Counted from the first letter of the stretch, positions 1 to 6,303 are shown. The stretch is 6,420 nucleotides of DNA from an uncultured Ruminococcus sp. (GCA_900550695.1 URTF01000102.1:1-6420), one strand, 5' to 3'. Made by a program: numbers and translations. The notes: generated by a model not told the origin, from the letters alone.

Positions 1-3
1 TTA

Positions 4-103
4 TACTAAACACCATTTAAAATTTGGAAAAAATCAAGCCGACAATCTTGAATATATGTGATTTCGGCGCAGATTTTTTCCTGTATTTTATTGATGTTTA
101 GTA
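4..103 (+). repeat. MITE-like palindromic repeat, left copy (100 bp)
   Basis: The element begins TACTAAACACCA and ends TGTTTAGTA, so its tips are inverted repeats. It is built as a 44-bp left arm (4-47), a 12-nt loop (48-59) and a 44-bp right arm (60-103). The arms pair imperfectly: besides the tips, GGAAAAAATC (26-35) pairs with GATTTTTTCC (72-81) and GCCGA pairs with TCGGC. It is flanked by TTA at 1-3 and again at 104-106, which would fit a 3-bp target duplication. The left arm is identical over 44 bp to the outer arm of the inverted copy at the window's right end, and the right arm matches its partner at 42 of 44 positions. No open reading frame fits inside, so any movement would need a transposase in trans. 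The stem followed by T runs could also stop transcription in either direction. The repeat is certain; its mobility is inference. Confidence 0.85.
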
Positions 104-200
104 TTAGACTTTTTCAAATTCGTATTATTGACAGGCATTTCATTAGCTATAGGTAAATATATCAGCTTTTTTACAAAATGGTCACAACATGGATCTTCGC

Positions 201-229
201 TTGACAACAGCCAAACAGCGATGTATAAT
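201..229 (+). promoter_or_regulatory. Sigma-A-type promoter of the lipoprotein gene
   Basis: A perfect -35 box TTGACA (201-206) and a perfect -10 box TATAAT (224-229) are separated by exactly 17 bp. Transcription should begin near 236, giving a leader of about 34 nt before the ATG at 270. The match to the vegetative consensus is complete, so strong constitutive expression is likely. No clear operator is seen around it. Confidence 0.85.
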
Positions 230-269
230 CTGTATACAAACAATCAAATTCGATGAAAGGATCATATTT

Positions 270-965
270 ATGAAAAAGATACTTGCAATGATAGGTGCAG
301 TCTGCCTTATACTTACTTCCTGCTCGGCGGTGAATGAAAAGCCTGCCGAGACTTCGGGCGAAACAACGACCTCTGCGGTAAGTGAAGCCGAGACGACCCA
401 AAACAGCGAAGCGGTGGAGCAGACGGACGTTTCGGAAAACTCTCCCGATGAGACGGAAGCACCGACAGATGATGAGATCGTCACGGACGATGAACTTGTT
501 TCTACGGCACGTCAGCTTTTGGGGGCGCTCAACTATATCGATCAGATCGGCGGAGGAAATATCCCGAGGGACGATGAAAACGCCATCGATGTTGACGGCA
601 GACAGTTTGCAAAGGTCAGCGCACAGTTCACCGACACAGCCGACCTTGACGAATATATGCGAAGCTATCTCACCGACAGCTTTATCGAAAGCAGATACTC
701 GGGAATTCTCGGCGGTGATGAGCCTTATTACATCGACATTGACGGCGAGCTTTACGGCTATGTTACGGCAAAGGGCTGCGGATTTCAATGGATAATGGAA
801 GACGGCGAACCCGTTGTTGAATTAAAGGATTCCGCTGACGATAACTACACCATTACCACCAAATTTGACGATTACGGTGCCGAAACCGAAATGGAAGTCA
901 ACATTGTAAAGGACAACGGCTGCTGGAAGATCAATTCATTATCTTACGGTGGAATAAGTTTTTAG
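270..965 (+). CDS. Putative surface lipoprotein with an IseA-like C-terminal domain
   Basis: The 231-residue product starts with a short lipoprotein signal peptide: a KK pair, a hydrophobic stretch (residues 4-16) and the lipobox L15-T-S-C18. After processing, Cys18 would anchor it to the outer face of the membrane. Residues 19-75 are a Ser/Thr/Glu-rich, very acidic linker that probably spans the wall. Residues 76-231 form a compact domain with a YIDIDGELYGYV segment and a C-terminal CWKINSLSYGG strand. That pattern reminds me of the IseA/YoeB family, which inhibits DL-endopeptidases acting on peptidoglycan; this is recognition by eye and only moderately sure. The start at 270 is chosen over an in-frame ATG at 189 because 189 lies upstream of the -10 box, while 270 has an AAAGGA ribosome site at 256-261 and begins the signal peptide. 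The gene is monocistronic, between its own promoter and a terminator. Confidence 0.8.
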   Translation: MKKILAMIGAVCLILTSCSAVNEKPAETSGETTTSAVSEAETTQNSEAVEQTDVSENSPDETEAPTDDEIVTDDELVSTARQLLGALNYIDQIGGGNIPRDDENAIDVDGRQFAKVSAQFTDTADLDEYMRSYLTDSFIESRYSGILGGDEPYYIDIDGELYGYVTAKGCGFQWIMEDGEPVVELKDSADDNYTITTKFDDYGAETEMEVNIVKDNGCWKINSLSYGGISF

Positions 966-974
966 AGCTGACCC

Positions 975-1037
975 ATACAAAAAATCGCCGCATAATCCAT
1001 ATTTATGCGACGATTTTTTATTTAGTGTTTAGTATTA
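975..1037 (+). repeat. Degenerate, shortened member of the palindromic repeat family
   Basis: Both sides of this segment align with the terminal repeats. The left side, ATAC-AAAAAATC-GCCG-ATAATCC (975-998), follows 6321-6348 of the right copy with small deletions. The right side has GCG-C-GATTTTTT and ends TGTTTAGTATTA (1026-1037), the same 12 bases that close the left copy with its TTA flank (95-106). Relative to the full-length copies it has lost most of the outer arm on the left and about nine bases between the T run and the tip on the right. The final TTA is the complement of the MATE gene's TAA stop. Common descent is inferred from these matches; the 12-base identity is seen directly. 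Confidence 0.55.
979..1019. terminator. Bidirectional intrinsic terminator between convergent genes
   Basis: A 17-bp stem with one mismatch (979-995 against 1003-1019, 7-nt loop) is flanked by six A on the left and six T on the right. It therefore gives a U-tailed hairpin when read from either strand. The single mismatch (C988/A1010) becomes a G-U wobble on the minus-strand transcript. It lies 13 bases after the lipoprotein stop codon and 15 bases after the MATE stop codon, the right place to end both convergent transcripts. Confidence 0.9.
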
Positions 1038-2408
1038 TTCGGAGCAGGAAACCGCTTTCCCCTGCTTTTCGATGTTTTTGCTCTTATTCCAAGCGCCGCT
1101 TCTGTAAAATGCTATCGACATTATCATCGAAACCGTCCAGCCGATAGGCCAAGCAAGCCAGATTCCGACTGTTCCGAAAAATCCCGACAAAACCTTTGCG
1201 AGGACTACACGGAGGATAAGGTCGGTGAAAGTTGCTGCCATAAACTTTTTCATCATTCCTGCGCCTCTCAAAATTCCGTCTGCGGTGAGCTTTGCCGATA
1301 CGATGAAGTAGAAAGGCGAAAGTATGCGGAGTATCTCAACGCCGACTGTCATTGCAGGTCCGTCGGGGCTGTCGAGGAAGATATAGACAAGGTATTTTCC
1401 TGCGAAGAGGTAAGCTGCAACAAGCGGTATGCAGAGCAGCCATACAAGCTTCAAACCTGCGTTGAAGCCCTCCTTAACTCTTTCAAGCTTGCCTGCGCCG
1501 AGGTTCTGAGCGGTGAAGTTCGATATGCCGTTGCCGAGCGTTGTGAACGAGGTTATGACGAGGTTATTTAGCTTTATCGAAGCGGAGTAGCCTGCCATTA
1601 CGGCTGCGCCGAAGCTGTTGATTATGCTCTGGATAATGATGTTTCCGACCGAGATAAAGCTCTGCTGTAAGATACTCGGAACGGCGATGATCGCGATCTT
1701 TCCGCAAAGCTCCCACGAGAAAGCTTTCGGTTTTATATCGTCAGCGACCTTTATTCCTGCAAGTCTGCGGAAGACTACTATCATTGCAAGTATGCAGCTT
1801 ATGCTCTGGCAGAGGAATGTTGCCCATGCGACACCTGCAACTCCCATTTTGAACGCTGTTACGAAAAGTATATCGACGCCGATATTTGAAACGGACGAGC
1901 AGGCAAGGAAGATGAACGGCGTTTTTGAGTCGCCGAGTGCGGAGAAGATACCCGTTGCGATGTTGTAATAGAACACGAACGGCAGTCCGAGAATGTATAT
2001 TTTTAGGTAGAGTGCCGAGTCTGCAAGGACTTCTTCAGGCGTGTTTATAAGGCGAAGCAGGTCATTGCAGAATATTGCGCCGACCGCCATAAGCAATGCG
2101 CACAGAACACCGCCTGCGATAAGCGTTGTATAAACGGCGGTTTTCAGCTCGCCGTGTTTTCCTGCACCGAAAAGCTCCGAAACGACAACGGAGCAGCCGA
2201 TATTGCAGCCGAACGCAAATGCGATGAAGATAAGCGTTATCTCATAGCTGTTGCCGACTGCGGCGAGTGCATTTTCACTGACGAATTTTCCTGCAACAAA
2301 GCTGTCGGCGATGTTGTAAAGCTGCTGAAAAATTATGCTGCCGAAAAGCGGCAGGCAGAATTTCCACAGCACAGTTGATGATTTTCCGACGGTAAGGTCT
2401 TTGTTCAT
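1035..2408 (-). CDS. MATE family multidrug/Na+ or H+ antiporter
   Basis: The 457-residue product has the usual length of a MATE exporter and is hydrophobic throughout, consistent with 12 membrane segments in two homologous halves. Family hallmarks are QQLYNIADSFVAGKFV (residues 28-43) near the end of the first helix, SELFGAGKHGEL (77-88), LRLINTPEEV (118-127) and GIFSALGDSKTP (153-164). The second half repeats the pattern with QQSFISVGNII from 249 and FTAQNLGAGKLERVKEG. It would export cationic or amphipathic drugs or metabolites using an ion gradient; the substrate cannot be told. The ATG at 2408 has AGAGGG (2418-2423 on the plus strand) 9 bases upstream. The gene diverges from the GntR/ABC operon and converges on the lipoprotein gene. 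Its TAA stop lies in the last three bases of a degenerate palindromic repeat, but the protein is not obviously truncated. Confidence 0.95.
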   Translation of the reverse strand: MNKDLTVGKSSTVLWKFCLPLFGSIIFQQLYNIADSFVAGKFVSENALAAVGNSYEITLIFIAFAFGCNIGCSVVVSELFGAGKHGELKTAVYTTLIAGGVLCALLMAVGAIFCNDLLRLINTPEEVLADSALYLKIYILGLPFVFYYNIATGIFSALGDSKTPFIFLACSSVSNIGVDILFVTAFKMGVAGVAWATFLCQSISCILAMIVVFRRLAGIKVADDIKPKAFSWELCGKIAIIAVPSILQQSFISVGNIIIQSIINSFGAAVMAGYSASIKLNNLVITSFTTLGNGISNFTAQNLGAGKLERVKEGFNAGLKLVWLLCIPLVAAYLFAGKYLVYIFLDSPDGPAMTVGVEILRILSPFYFIVSAKLTADGILRGAGMMKKFMAATFTDLILRVVLAKVLSGFFGTVGIWLAWPIGWTVSMIMSIAFYRSGAWNKSKNIEKQGKAVSCSE

Positions 2409-2453
2409 AAACTTGTTCCCTCTTTCAATTCAGGCATAGTGCTGACCTTTTTT

Positions 2454-2474
2454 GTACTGTAATTAGTATAGTAC
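2454..2474. promoter_or_regulatory. Operator-like dyad over the MATE promoter -10 box
   Basis: GTACTGTA (2454-2461) and TATAGTAC (2467-2474) form an inverted repeat matching at 7 of 8 positions around a 5-bp centre. It covers the whole -10 box and the expected start site of the MATE transcript, where a repressor would block initiation. The binding protein is unknown. The half-sites differ from the GntR-type palindrome at 2587-2615, so a separate regulator is as likely as the neighbouring repressor. Confidence 0.4.
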
Positions 2475-2493
2475 TTTTGCAGGTATATGTAAA
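2465..2493 (-). promoter_or_regulatory. Promoter of the MATE gene
   Basis: Read on the minus strand, a -35 box TTTACA (2488-2493) and a -10 box TATACT (2465-2470) are separated by exactly 17 bp. Transcription would begin near 2458, leaving a leader of about 50 nt before the ATG. The AT-rich stretch just upstream contains a perfect TGATAT/ATATCA inverted repeat (2503-2508 and 2516-2521), which might be a binding site. Confidence 0.75.
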
Positions 2494-2562
2494 ATGTATA
2501 ATTGATATTTATAACATATCATTTTTGTATGGATATAAGGTCAGAATTTTTTCAAAATCCTC

Positions 2563-2591
2563 TTGACAATAACATAAAGAAATGATATATT
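2563..2591 (+). promoter_or_regulatory. Promoter of the GntR/ABC operon
   Basis: A perfect TTGACA (2563-2568) is followed after 17 bp by TATATT (2586-2591), with an extended -10 TG at 2583-2584. It is a strong promoter that should need active repression. Initiation is expected near 2598, inside the perfect palindrome at 2587-2615. It drives the whole five-gene run, since no other promoter or terminator is evident before the end of the last gene. Confidence 0.85.
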
Positions 2592-2615
2592 GTATATAAC
2601 ATATATATACAATAT
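2587..2615. promoter_or_regulatory. Probable GntR-family operator (perfect 12-bp inverted repeat)
   Basis: ATATTGTATATA (2587-2598) and TATATACAATAT (2604-2615) are perfect reverse complements around a 5-nt centre. The palindrome overlaps the -10 box, the start site and the first transcribed bases, and ends one base before the GAGGTG ribosome site of the GntR gene. GntR/YtrA-type repressors are known to bind AT-rich inverted repeats at their own promoters, so autoregulation by the product of the gene at 2631 is the simplest reading. In RNA only the part after the start site would be present. Confidence 0.7.
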
Positions 2616-2630
2616 GAGGTGCAGCACAGT

Positions 2631-3002
2631 ATGAACATTCTTATCAGCAATTCTTCGGGAGAGCCTATTTATGAGCAGATAGCCTCGCAGATAAAGGCTA
2701 TGATACTCAAAGGAGAGCTTTCGGCAGGGGACGCTCTGCCGTCGATGCGGCTTCTTGCAGGGCAGCTCCGCATAAGCGTTATCACGACAAAACGTGCCTA
2801 TGAGGAGCTTGAACGTGACGGCTTCATCGAGTCCTACACGGGTAAGGGAAGCTTCGTCAAGGCGCAGAACACCGAGCTTTTCAAGGAGGAGACCCTGCGC
2901 ACTATCGAGGAGCTTATGGGTCAGATTTGCGAAAAGGCACGGCTTTGCGATGTTTCGCTCGAAGAACTCAAAGACACCCTTGAAATTATTTATAAGGAGT
3001 AA
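2631..3002 (+). CDS. GntR family transcriptional repressor, YtrA type
   Basis: At 123 residues this is a short GntR regulator. Residues 11-76 make the winged helix: PIYEQIASQIKAMILKGEL, then GDALPSMRLLAGQLRIS and the recognition-helix segment TTKRAYEELERDGFI, ending in the wing YTGKGSFV (69-76). The remaining 47 residues form a short helical tail and not the large effector domain of FadR, HutC or MocR types, which places it in the YtrA group. Members of that group sit first in ABC transporter operons and repress them until cell-wall antibiotics or membrane-active peptides appear. The ATG at 2631 is preferred to an in-frame GTG at 2619, because GAGGTG (2616-2621) lies 9 bases upstream of the ATG and overlaps the GTG. 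The gene starts directly after a perfect palindrome and ends 12 bases before the ATPase gene. Confidence 0.92.
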   Translation: MNILISNSSGEPIYEQIASQIKAMILKGELSAGDALPSMRLLAGQLRISVITTKRAYEELERDGFIESYTGKGSFVKAQNTELFKEETLRTIEELMGQICEKARLCDVSLEELKDTLEIIYKE

Positions 3003-3014
3003 GGGAGAACAGCT

Positions 3015-3899
3015 ATGTGTGACTATGAAAATGCAATTGAAATAAACGGTCTGACCAAGCGCTACGACGGCTTCACGCTCGATAATGTGAGTCTCGCCGT
3101 TCCACGTGGGAGCATAATGGGCTTTGTCGGACAGAACGGTGCAGGCAAGACAACGACTATCCGTGCGCTCCTCGGCATAATTCATCCCGATTCGGGCAGC
3201 ATAAAGCTTTTCGGGCAGACGCTCGGCAAAAACGAAGCAGCGATAAAAAGCCGCATTGCGGTCGTTTTTGACGAACTTCCCTTTCATGAATGTCTGAATG
3301 CTTTGCAGCTTGACAAAATTATGGGGGAAATTTACCCGAAGTGGGACAGCGGCGTTTTTGCGGCGTATCTTGAGCGCTTTTCTCTGCCGAGGAAGAAAAA
3401 ATTCTCGCAGCTTTCAAAGGGAATGAAGATGAAGCTCCAGATAGCGGCGGCTCTTTCGCACGGTGCGGAGCTGCTTATTATGGACGAAGCGACCTCGGGA
3501 CTTGACCCTGTTGTGCGAAGTGAAATGCTCGATGTTTTCCTTGAATTTATCGCAGACGAAGGACACAGCATTTTAATGTCCTCGCACATCACGAGCGACC
3601 TTGAACGCATTGCCGACAGCATCACATTCATTCACGGCGGAAAGATACTTTTATCCGACCAAAAGGACGTTATCCTTGACGATCACCGTATCATAAAGTG
3701 CGGCGGCGATGAACTGAACCGCATTGACGGCGATGATATCATAAGCATACGCAGGTCGGAGTTCGGCTGCGAAGTGATGGTGAAAAATTTCTCCCGAAAC
3801 GGTCACAAATACAGCAATATGATAACCGACAGAGCTGCACTTGACGAGATACTTCTGTTCGCCGTCAAGGGTATGAACAGCAGGGAGTGGCAGATATGA
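3015..3899 (+). CDS. ABC transporter ATP-binding protein (YtrB-like)
   Basis: The 294-residue protein has one nucleotide-binding domain in the first 220 residues or so. Visible motifs are Walker A GQNGAGKTT (39-47), an LSKGM signature (133-137) in place of canonical LSGGQ, Walker B LLIMDEA with catalytic Glu158, the D-loop SGLDP and switch His191. The usual Q-loop glutamine is not evident; the position reads VVFDELPF (83-90). Both departures are what I recall for YtrB/PmtA-like exporters of antimicrobial peptides, so the ATPase is probably active. Residues 220-294 form an extra C-terminal region of unknown role. It would power the two permeases encoded next, at the inner membrane face. GGGAG (3003-3007) lies 7 bases before the ATG, and the stop overlaps the next start as ATGA (3896-3899), suggesting coupled translation. 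Confidence 0.95.
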   Translation: MCDYENAIEINGLTKRYDGFTLDNVSLAVPRGSIMGFVGQNGAGKTTTIRALLGIIHPDSGSIKLFGQTLGKNEAAIKSRIAVVFDELPFHECLNALQLDKIMGEIYPKWDSGVFAAYLERFSLPRKKKFSQLSKGMKMKLQIAAALSHGAELLIMDEATSGLDPVVRSEMLDVFLEFIADEGHSILMSSHITSDLERIADSITFIHGGKILLSDQKDVILDDHRIIKCGGDELNRIDGDDIISIRRSEFGCEVMVKNFSRNGHKYSNMITDRAALDEILLFAVKGMNSREWQI

Positions 3900-4681
3900 A
3901 CATAGTAAAAGCAGTGATACGCAAAGACCTTTCCGTGAGCAGAAAAACGGTCGCTATCAACGCCGCAGTGTATATTCTGATACTTGCGCTGGTGTTTCTT
4001 TTCCGCTTTGCGTATATTTACGGGAACCTTGCCGACCCGAGCGTTTTTGAAAACGGTGAAGAAGATCAGCTCCTTAACATCACATATATGGATATGCTTC
4101 TTCCCCCGCTGCTTTCGCTCGTTTTCTCGCTTACGGCTTCGTGGTACATACTTTCCTCGCTCGAAAGCGACTTCCGCTGCGGCTGGTTCAGCGTTGTTTT
4201 TGCATCGGGCGAAAGCGGTCACGGTATCTGCACGGCGAAGCATATTGAATCGGTGCTTGCAATGCTTCTGAGTATGGCTGTGAATTTCGCTGTAAGCACG
4301 GTTTATTACAGCTTTTTCCCGAGAGGATATTCGGCGGAATTTGTGCTTCTTGGAACGCTCGTTATCCCATTTTGCATCTGTGTGTTCATTTTTCTTTCGG
4401 TAACTCTTACATACGCTCTGAAAAAACCAGATGTTGTTCTGACGCTTATCCTTGGATTTGCGGCTGTTTATGCGGTGCTTTTTATGCCTAAGATAATGAA
4501 ACTGCTTGAAAATGCTTCGGTCAACAGTATGGAAGCAATAGAATGCTTTGCAAATGCCGTTTCAGAGAATATTTTTCTGATGGTCGCTGTATCAGCTGCC
4601 GCTTTTGTCATTGTCGGAGCGGTCACATATTTTGTCGGAGCGGTGCTTCTGAAAAGGAGGGAAAAGCTGTGTGGGGCTTGA
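3896..4681 (+). CDS. ABC-2 type transporter permease, first subunit
   Basis: The 261-residue product has about six membrane segments (roughly residues 19-41, 67-88, 117-138, 149-175, 179-197 and 225-250). A short cytoplasmic N-terminus (VIRKDLSVSRKT) precedes them. Between segments 2 and 3, SLESDFRCGWFSVVFASGESG followed by AKH matches the position of the D-x-x-x-GW...P-x-S...K motif of small ABC-2 permeases; the second permease has the same layout, so the two are distant paralogues likely to form a heterodimer. It would make the membrane path of the exporter. AGGGAG (3882-3887) is 8 bases before the ATG at 3896; an in-frame GTG at 3887 overlaps that site and is rejected. The start overlaps the ATPase stop by four bases. 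I do not recognise a specific substrate family. Confidence 0.88.
   Translation: MNIVKAVIRKDLSVSRKTVAINAAVYILILALVFLFRFAYIYGNLADPSVFENGEEDQLLNITYMDMLLPPLLSLVFSLTASWYILSSLESDFRCGWFSVVFASGESGHGICTAKHIESVLAMLLSMAVNFAVSTVYYSFFPRGYSAEFVLLGTLVIPFCICVFIFLSVTLTYALKKPDVVLTLILGFAAVYAVLFMPKIMKLLENASVNSMEAIECFANAVSENIFLMVAVSAAAFVIVGAVTYFVGAVLLKRREKLCGA
4655..4661 (+). promoter_or_regulatory. Strong ribosome binding site that sets a GTG start
   Basis: AGGAGGG lies 7 bases before the GTG at 4669 and inside the last codons of the first permease gene. No ATG lies at a suitable distance, so this near-perfect Shine-Dalgarno match decides the start of the second permease gene. Confidence 0.8.
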
Positions 4682-5394
4682 TATACAAGGACATTGTGAC
4701 GAATAAAAAGCAGTTTATCCTTTTTGCGGTATGCTCGGCTGTGCTTTTTGCGATAATGACCGCAGCGCTTTTTATTGCGGATGATTTTGGAGAATACACG
4801 GAAATCTCTGCGCAGGCTGTTTCGCTCATGGCTGTGACCTGCGCATTTCTGCCGTGGCTCGACCTGCCGACTTCGCTTATAAAAAATGACGAGGGCAGGC
4901 ATTGGGGCGGCTTTGTTTCCGCTTCGCCCGTTTCGGCAAAGGGGCAGGTGGCTTCAAAATATGTTCTGGGCTTTGCGGTTCTTGTCGTTATCGTAAATAT
5001 GCTGTATTTTCTTTTGCAGATATGCGATATCATACTTTATTATTCCGCAGGGGTCACGGCAATGAGCGGCACGATCAGCTTTGCTTTGATGCTTGCATTT
5101 GCGGTCATGCTTTTATGGTCGGTCGAGATACCTTTCACGGTTTATTTCGGCAGCCAAACGGGCGGTGCGGTAAAATTTCTGCTCTTCCTTGCAGTCGTGC
5201 TTGGGTTTATCGTCTACGGACTTTACGGCAGGACAAGGCTTTCCTTTGACGGTTTATGGGTGCTGTTTTTCTCGGAGGATATAAAAAATTACGCTTTCAC
5301 GATAGGTTCTGAGCTGTTCTGTGCGGCGGCGTATTTTCTCTCCTATCTGTTCTCCTGCCGACTTTACCCGAAAGGAGCTGAAAACAATGGATAA
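4669..5394 (+). CDS. ABC-2 type transporter permease, second subunit
   Basis: With the GTG start the product is 241 residues beginning MWGLIYKDIVTNKKQF, which parallels the N-terminus of the first permease. About six membrane segments follow. Between segments 2 and 3 it carries KNDEGRHWGGFVSASPVSAKGQVASKYVLG (in part residues 72-98), the acidic-W-PVS-K motif typical of the ABC2_membrane_5 kind of permease. It is therefore the better-conserved of the pair and presumably the partner of the first subunit in a heterodimeric exporter. The start sits 13 bases inside the preceding gene, and longer in-frame forms (for example from an ATG at 4543) would overlap that gene much more and lack a ribosome site. 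Its TAA stop overlaps the next gene by 8 bases. The substrate is unknown. Confidence 0.9.
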   Translation: MWGLIYKDIVTNKKQFILFAVCSAVLFAIMTAALFIADDFGEYTEISAQAVSLMAVTCAFLPWLDLPTSLIKNDEGRHWGGFVSASPVSAKGQVASKYVLGFAVLVVIVNMLYFLLQICDIILYYSAGVTAMSGTISFALMLAFAVMLLWSVEIPFTVYFGSQTGGAVKFLLFLAVVLGFIVYGLYGRTRLSFDGLWVLFFSEDIKNYAFTIGSELFCAAAYFLSYLFSCRLYPKGAENNG

Positions 5395-6247
5395 AAAGCT
5401 GACGATAAAGCGCATTGTCATTTTCACGCTTCTTGCGATAGGGCTGTCGGCGGTATGGGATATAATTTTCCTCTATCTTCCCGACGGACCCACTATATAT
5501 GACGACCCCGAGAATGCGACTCCGATGAGCCTATTTTCAGGCTGGGATATGATGGGTCCTGCCATAGCGGCTTTCCTCACCCGTCTTATCACAAAAGAGG
5601 GAATGTCGGGTTCGATGCTCAAATTCAACATAAAGGGCAATGTGAAATACTATGTTCTCCCGTATGCGGCGCTGCTTTGCGTGAGCTTTATAAACGCTCT
5701 TTTTATGCCGATCGTGGCAGGCGAAAGTTTTTACTTCGGGAACGATATGAGGGAATTTCTGCTTCTGATTTTGGACACTGCGGTCTCCTGCGCAATGCTC
5801 TGCGGCTTATATTTCGGCGAGGAATATGGCTGGCGAGGCTATCTTTACCCGAAGCTGGAGGAGCTTTTCGGCACGGGAAAGGCTCTCGTTCTCACGGGGA
5901 TAATATGGGGCGTATGGCACACTCCATGTCTTTTAAAGGGCCATCTTTTCGGGACGGATATTCCCCTTTTCCCCGTGAGCAATATTCTTCTGATGTGCGT
6001 TTTTTGCGTTTTTATTACGCCCGTTTTTGTGTTTTTCTCTAAGAAAACGAACTCCGTCTGGCCTGCGGTTCTTGCGCACGGATTTGTGAACAACTTTGTT
6101 TCCTATGCTTCGCTTATGTTTATTGACGGTGAAAAGACGTCACTCACGGCAATGCAGATATCATCGGTATTTTTCATAGGGTATGGTGTTGTCGGTGCAT
6201 TTTTCTTTATTGTTATGGTACGGCAAGGCAGGAAGATTGCCGGTTGA
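5387..6247 (+). CDS. CPBP (Abi) family intramembrane glutamic endopeptidase-like protein
   Basis: The 286-residue protein has a first membrane segment at about 10-31, then several more. The family's active-site motifs are intact: GEEYGWRGYLYPKL with E145, E146 and R150; GVWHTP with H178; and LAHGFVNN with H231 and N235. These are the residues used by eukaryotic Rce1 and by bacterial homologues linked to bacteriocin self-immunity and peptide processing. Being last in a GntR/ABC/permease operon, it may protect the cell from a peptide or process one carried by the transporter; that is inference. AAAGGAG (5371-5377) lies 9 bases before the ATG at 5387, and the start overlaps the preceding stop by 8 bases, so an in-frame ATG at 5321 is rejected. 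The 56 bases from the stop to the palindromic repeat hold no other gene or clear terminator. Confidence 0.92.
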   Translation: MDKKLTIKRIVIFTLLAIGLSAVWDIIFLYLPDGPTIYDDPENATPMSLFSGWDMMGPAIAAFLTRLITKEGMSGSMLKFNIKGNVKYYVLPYAALLCVSFINALFMPIVAGESFYFGNDMREFLLLILDTAVSCAMLCGLYFGEEYGWRGYLYPKLEELFGTGKALVLTGIIWGVWHTPCLLKGHLFGTDIPLFPVSNILLMCVFCVFITPVFVFFSKKTNSVWPAVLAHGFVNNFVSYASLMFIDGEKTSLTAMQISSVFFIGYGVVGAFFFIVMVRQGRKIAG

Positions 6248-6303
6248 TCGGTTTGATCTCATTTTTCCACAGCTGTTCATGCTTTGTTGAAGCTTTATAC
6301 TAA

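Noticed and set aside
4..103. CRISPR or tandem repeat array
   Set aside because: Only two full copies exist, 6.2 kb apart and inverted, with no regular spacers and no cas genes.
128..160. Second promoter with TTGACA at 128-133
   Set aside because: The possible -10 boxes (TATAGG or TAAATA) are poor and at wrong spacings of 14 or 20 bp.
189..269. Longer lipoprotein start at 189
   Set aside because: It lies upstream of the perfect -10 box at 224-229, has no ribosome site, and would put 27 polar residues before the signal peptide.
171..788. A 205-codon minus-strand open frame
   Set aside because: It is antisense to the lipoprotein gene and its promoter, and is Arg/Cys-rich as expected for a shadow frame of an acidic protein gene.
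2442..2544. CTGACCTT (2442-2449) and AAGGTCAG (2537-2544) as an 8-bp inverted repeat across the divergent region
   Set aside because: The arms are 87 bp apart, short and not placed symmetrically to either promoter, so chance is a sufficient explanation.
2619..2630. GTG start at 2619 for the GntR gene
   Set aside because: The codon overlaps the GAGGTG ribosome site that serves the ATG at 2631.
2541..3287. A 248-codon minus-strand open frame
   Set aside because: It runs antisense across the GntR gene, the operator and the start of the ATPase gene, and its translation resembles no family I know.
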